A stretch of DNA of 6,781 nucleotides from Alphaproteobacteria bacterium (GTDB taxonomy: Bacteria; Pseudomonadota; Alphaproteobacteria; Rickettsiales; VGDC01). The notes beneath the pieces were generated by a model. That model was not told the origin of the DNA. It made no database searches and saw nothing but the letters and a program-made list of their open reading frames with translations. Below are positions 5,761 to 6,781 of this stretch, piece by piece. Position 1 is the first letter of the stretch. Each line of letters starts with the position of its first letter. The stretch spans positions 1 to 6,781 of the forward strand of contig VGDC01000106.1 in assembly GCA_016869895.1 (NCBI GenBank), written 5' to 3'. A program made the translations under genes and the position numbers.

Positions 5761-6781
5761 CTATTGCTGTTTATGGGCTTCCGCATGCTGGGAGGGTGTC
5801 TCCTCATCGGTAGCGACACTCTGGTCGCCCACTTCGGGTAGGCCATCGGCGAGTTTCTTGTTCAATTCCTCGACCTGCTCGGCTTCGGGATTGAACAGCA
5901 AGGCGCGACGCCACTGGAAACGCGCTTCATTCTTACGTCCCAACCGCCAATAGGCATCGCCGAGATGGTCATTCACCGTGGGATCGACGGGCATCAGCTC
6001 GATGGCGCGCTCCAGATAGGTCACTGCGCCATCATAATCGCCCAGCGCATAAAGAGACCATCCCATGCTGTCGATGATATGCGCATCATTCGGGCGCGCG
6101 GCGACCGCCTTGTGGAGCATATCCTTGGCTTCGTCGAGACGCTGATTCTTGGTTATCCACGTATAAGCGAGATAATTCATGACATCGGGCTGCTCCGGCT
6201 CAAGCTCCAAGGCCTTCAGCAAATCCTTCTCCGCCGATTCCCACTTCTCCTGCCGCTCTAGGCTGATGCCGCGCGCGTAATACACCGCCCAGAGATTCTG
6301 TTTACCCGCTGGCGCGCTTTCCAAGGCTTTCGTGTAGGAATCCGCAGCGTCAGCGTATTTCTTCTGGCGCATGTGGATGTCACCACGGGTCAGCTGAATC
6401 TGATATTGCAGCTCAGGGGCCTCCTTCGCAGCAGCGTTCAGCACGGATAAAGCTTTATCCGCCTCATCCAGATTGTTCAGCACATAGGCCTTGCGAATCT
6501 GCGCGCGACCATAATAGACAGAGCCAGTCGGCACCGCATCATAGGCCGCAAGTGCCTCCTGCAAGCGGCCACCATCCTCAAGAATCGTGCCGCGCATCAG
6601 CTTCGCGGCGTTGAAATCGGGATTCAGGTACAGCACCTGCTGGATGTAGATGATGGCTTCTTCATTCAGGTTTTCGTTGTGCAGGATGCTGGCGGTGCTG
6701 AAGAAAATCTCGGCGATGCCTTGCTGTGCATTGGCGATCAACCGCGCGGGAGGGGTTTTCCTGTCGCCCACCACACGGTTC
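5761..6781 (-). CDS. Tetratricopeptide repeat protein (N-terminal part outside window)
   Basis: The frame is open to the right edge, so the true start lies beyond the window; the GTG at 6774 is only the first start-like codon inside it. The visible 337 or so residues are built almost wholly of TPR helix pairs, roughly eight units of about 34 residues between 19 and 297, with the usual small residue and Ala/Tyr positions (for example YYARGISLERQEKWESAEKD and DSMGWSLYALGDYDGAVTYL). The last unit, ending NDHLGDAYWRLGRKNEARFQ, resembles a repeat I know from large alphaproteobacterial TPR proteins encoded next to ispE. A short polar tail (about 312-337, QSVATDEETPSQHAEAHKQQ) closes it. TPR proteins act as protein-binding scaffolds; no enzymatic domain is visible and the partner is unknown. 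Whether it has a signal peptide or lipobox cannot be seen here. The stop codon TAG at 5763-5761 is 11 bp from the ispE ATG, which indicates one transcript. Confidence 0.88.
   Translation of the reverse strand, partial: NRVVGDRKTPPARLIANAQQGIAEIFFSTASILHNENLNEEAIIYIQQVLYLNPDFNAAKLMRGTILEDGGRLQEALAAYDAVPTGSVYYGRAQIRKAYVLNNLDEADKALSVLNAAAKEAPELQYQIQLTRGDIHMRQKKYADAADSYTKALESAPAGKQNLWAVYYARGISLERQEKWESAEKDLLKALELEPEQPDVMNYLAYTWITKNQRLDEAKDMLHKAVAARPNDAHIIDSMGWSLYALGDYDGAVTYLERAIELMPVDPTVNDHLGDAYWRLGRKNEARFQWRRALLFNPEAEQVEELNKKLADGLPEVGDQSVATDEETPSQHAEAHKQQ

Noticed and set aside
1..6781. A search by eye for CRISPR repeats, IS ends, tRNA or rRNA genes, phage genes and defence or toxin genes.
   Set aside because: None was seen. 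All six genes belong to known housekeeping or envelope families, and the coding density and codon style look uniform across the window.

Overview
The window reads as an ordinary chromosomal segment of a Gram-negative alphaproteobacterium. GC content looks like the high 50s per cent by eye. The lineage call rests on four things: an RNase E tail ending in the Gly-Trp-Trp motif known from Caulobacter, a periplasmic M48-TPR protease followed by a DsbA-like protein with a helical N-terminal extension, the TPR protein directly before ispE, and an aminotransferase of a type I associate with alphaproteobacteria. I cannot name a genus.

Layout from left to right. The 3' two-thirds or less of rne (RNase E) runs rightward from the left edge to 1275. 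It converges on a leftward class I/II aminotransferase gene (1335-2483), with a symmetrical bidirectional intrinsic terminator between them (1293-1327). A 99-bp divergent spacer separates the aminotransferase from a rightward BepA-like M48 protease with TPR repeats (2583-3980). A DsbA-family disulfide oxidoreductase follows (4070-4828). This gene converges on leftward ispE (ending at 4865), with a 13-bp hairpin between them that contains the ispE stop codon. ispE is preceded, on the same strand and essentially without a gap, by a TPR-repeat protein gene that runs off the right edge. All gaps are under 100 bp, so there is no long non-coding stretch.

How the genes may work together. RNase E is the scaffold nuclease of the RNA degradosome, and its visible tail carries alternating basic and acidic blocks plus a likely PNPase-binding tip. 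The M48-TPR protease and the DsbA-like protein both carry export signals and lie in tandem, which suggests a shared role in envelope-protein quality control and oxidative folding. The TPR protein and ispE form a tight, probably translationally coupled pair; IspE supplies isoprenoid precursors by the MEP pathway.

I found no mobile element, CRISPR array, tRNA, rRNA, phage gene or defence system, and no sign of a new multi-gene system. The findings are modest: regulatory hairpins, a coupled start without a Shine-Dalgarno sequence, the RNase E tail architecture, and the protease/oxidoreductase pairing.
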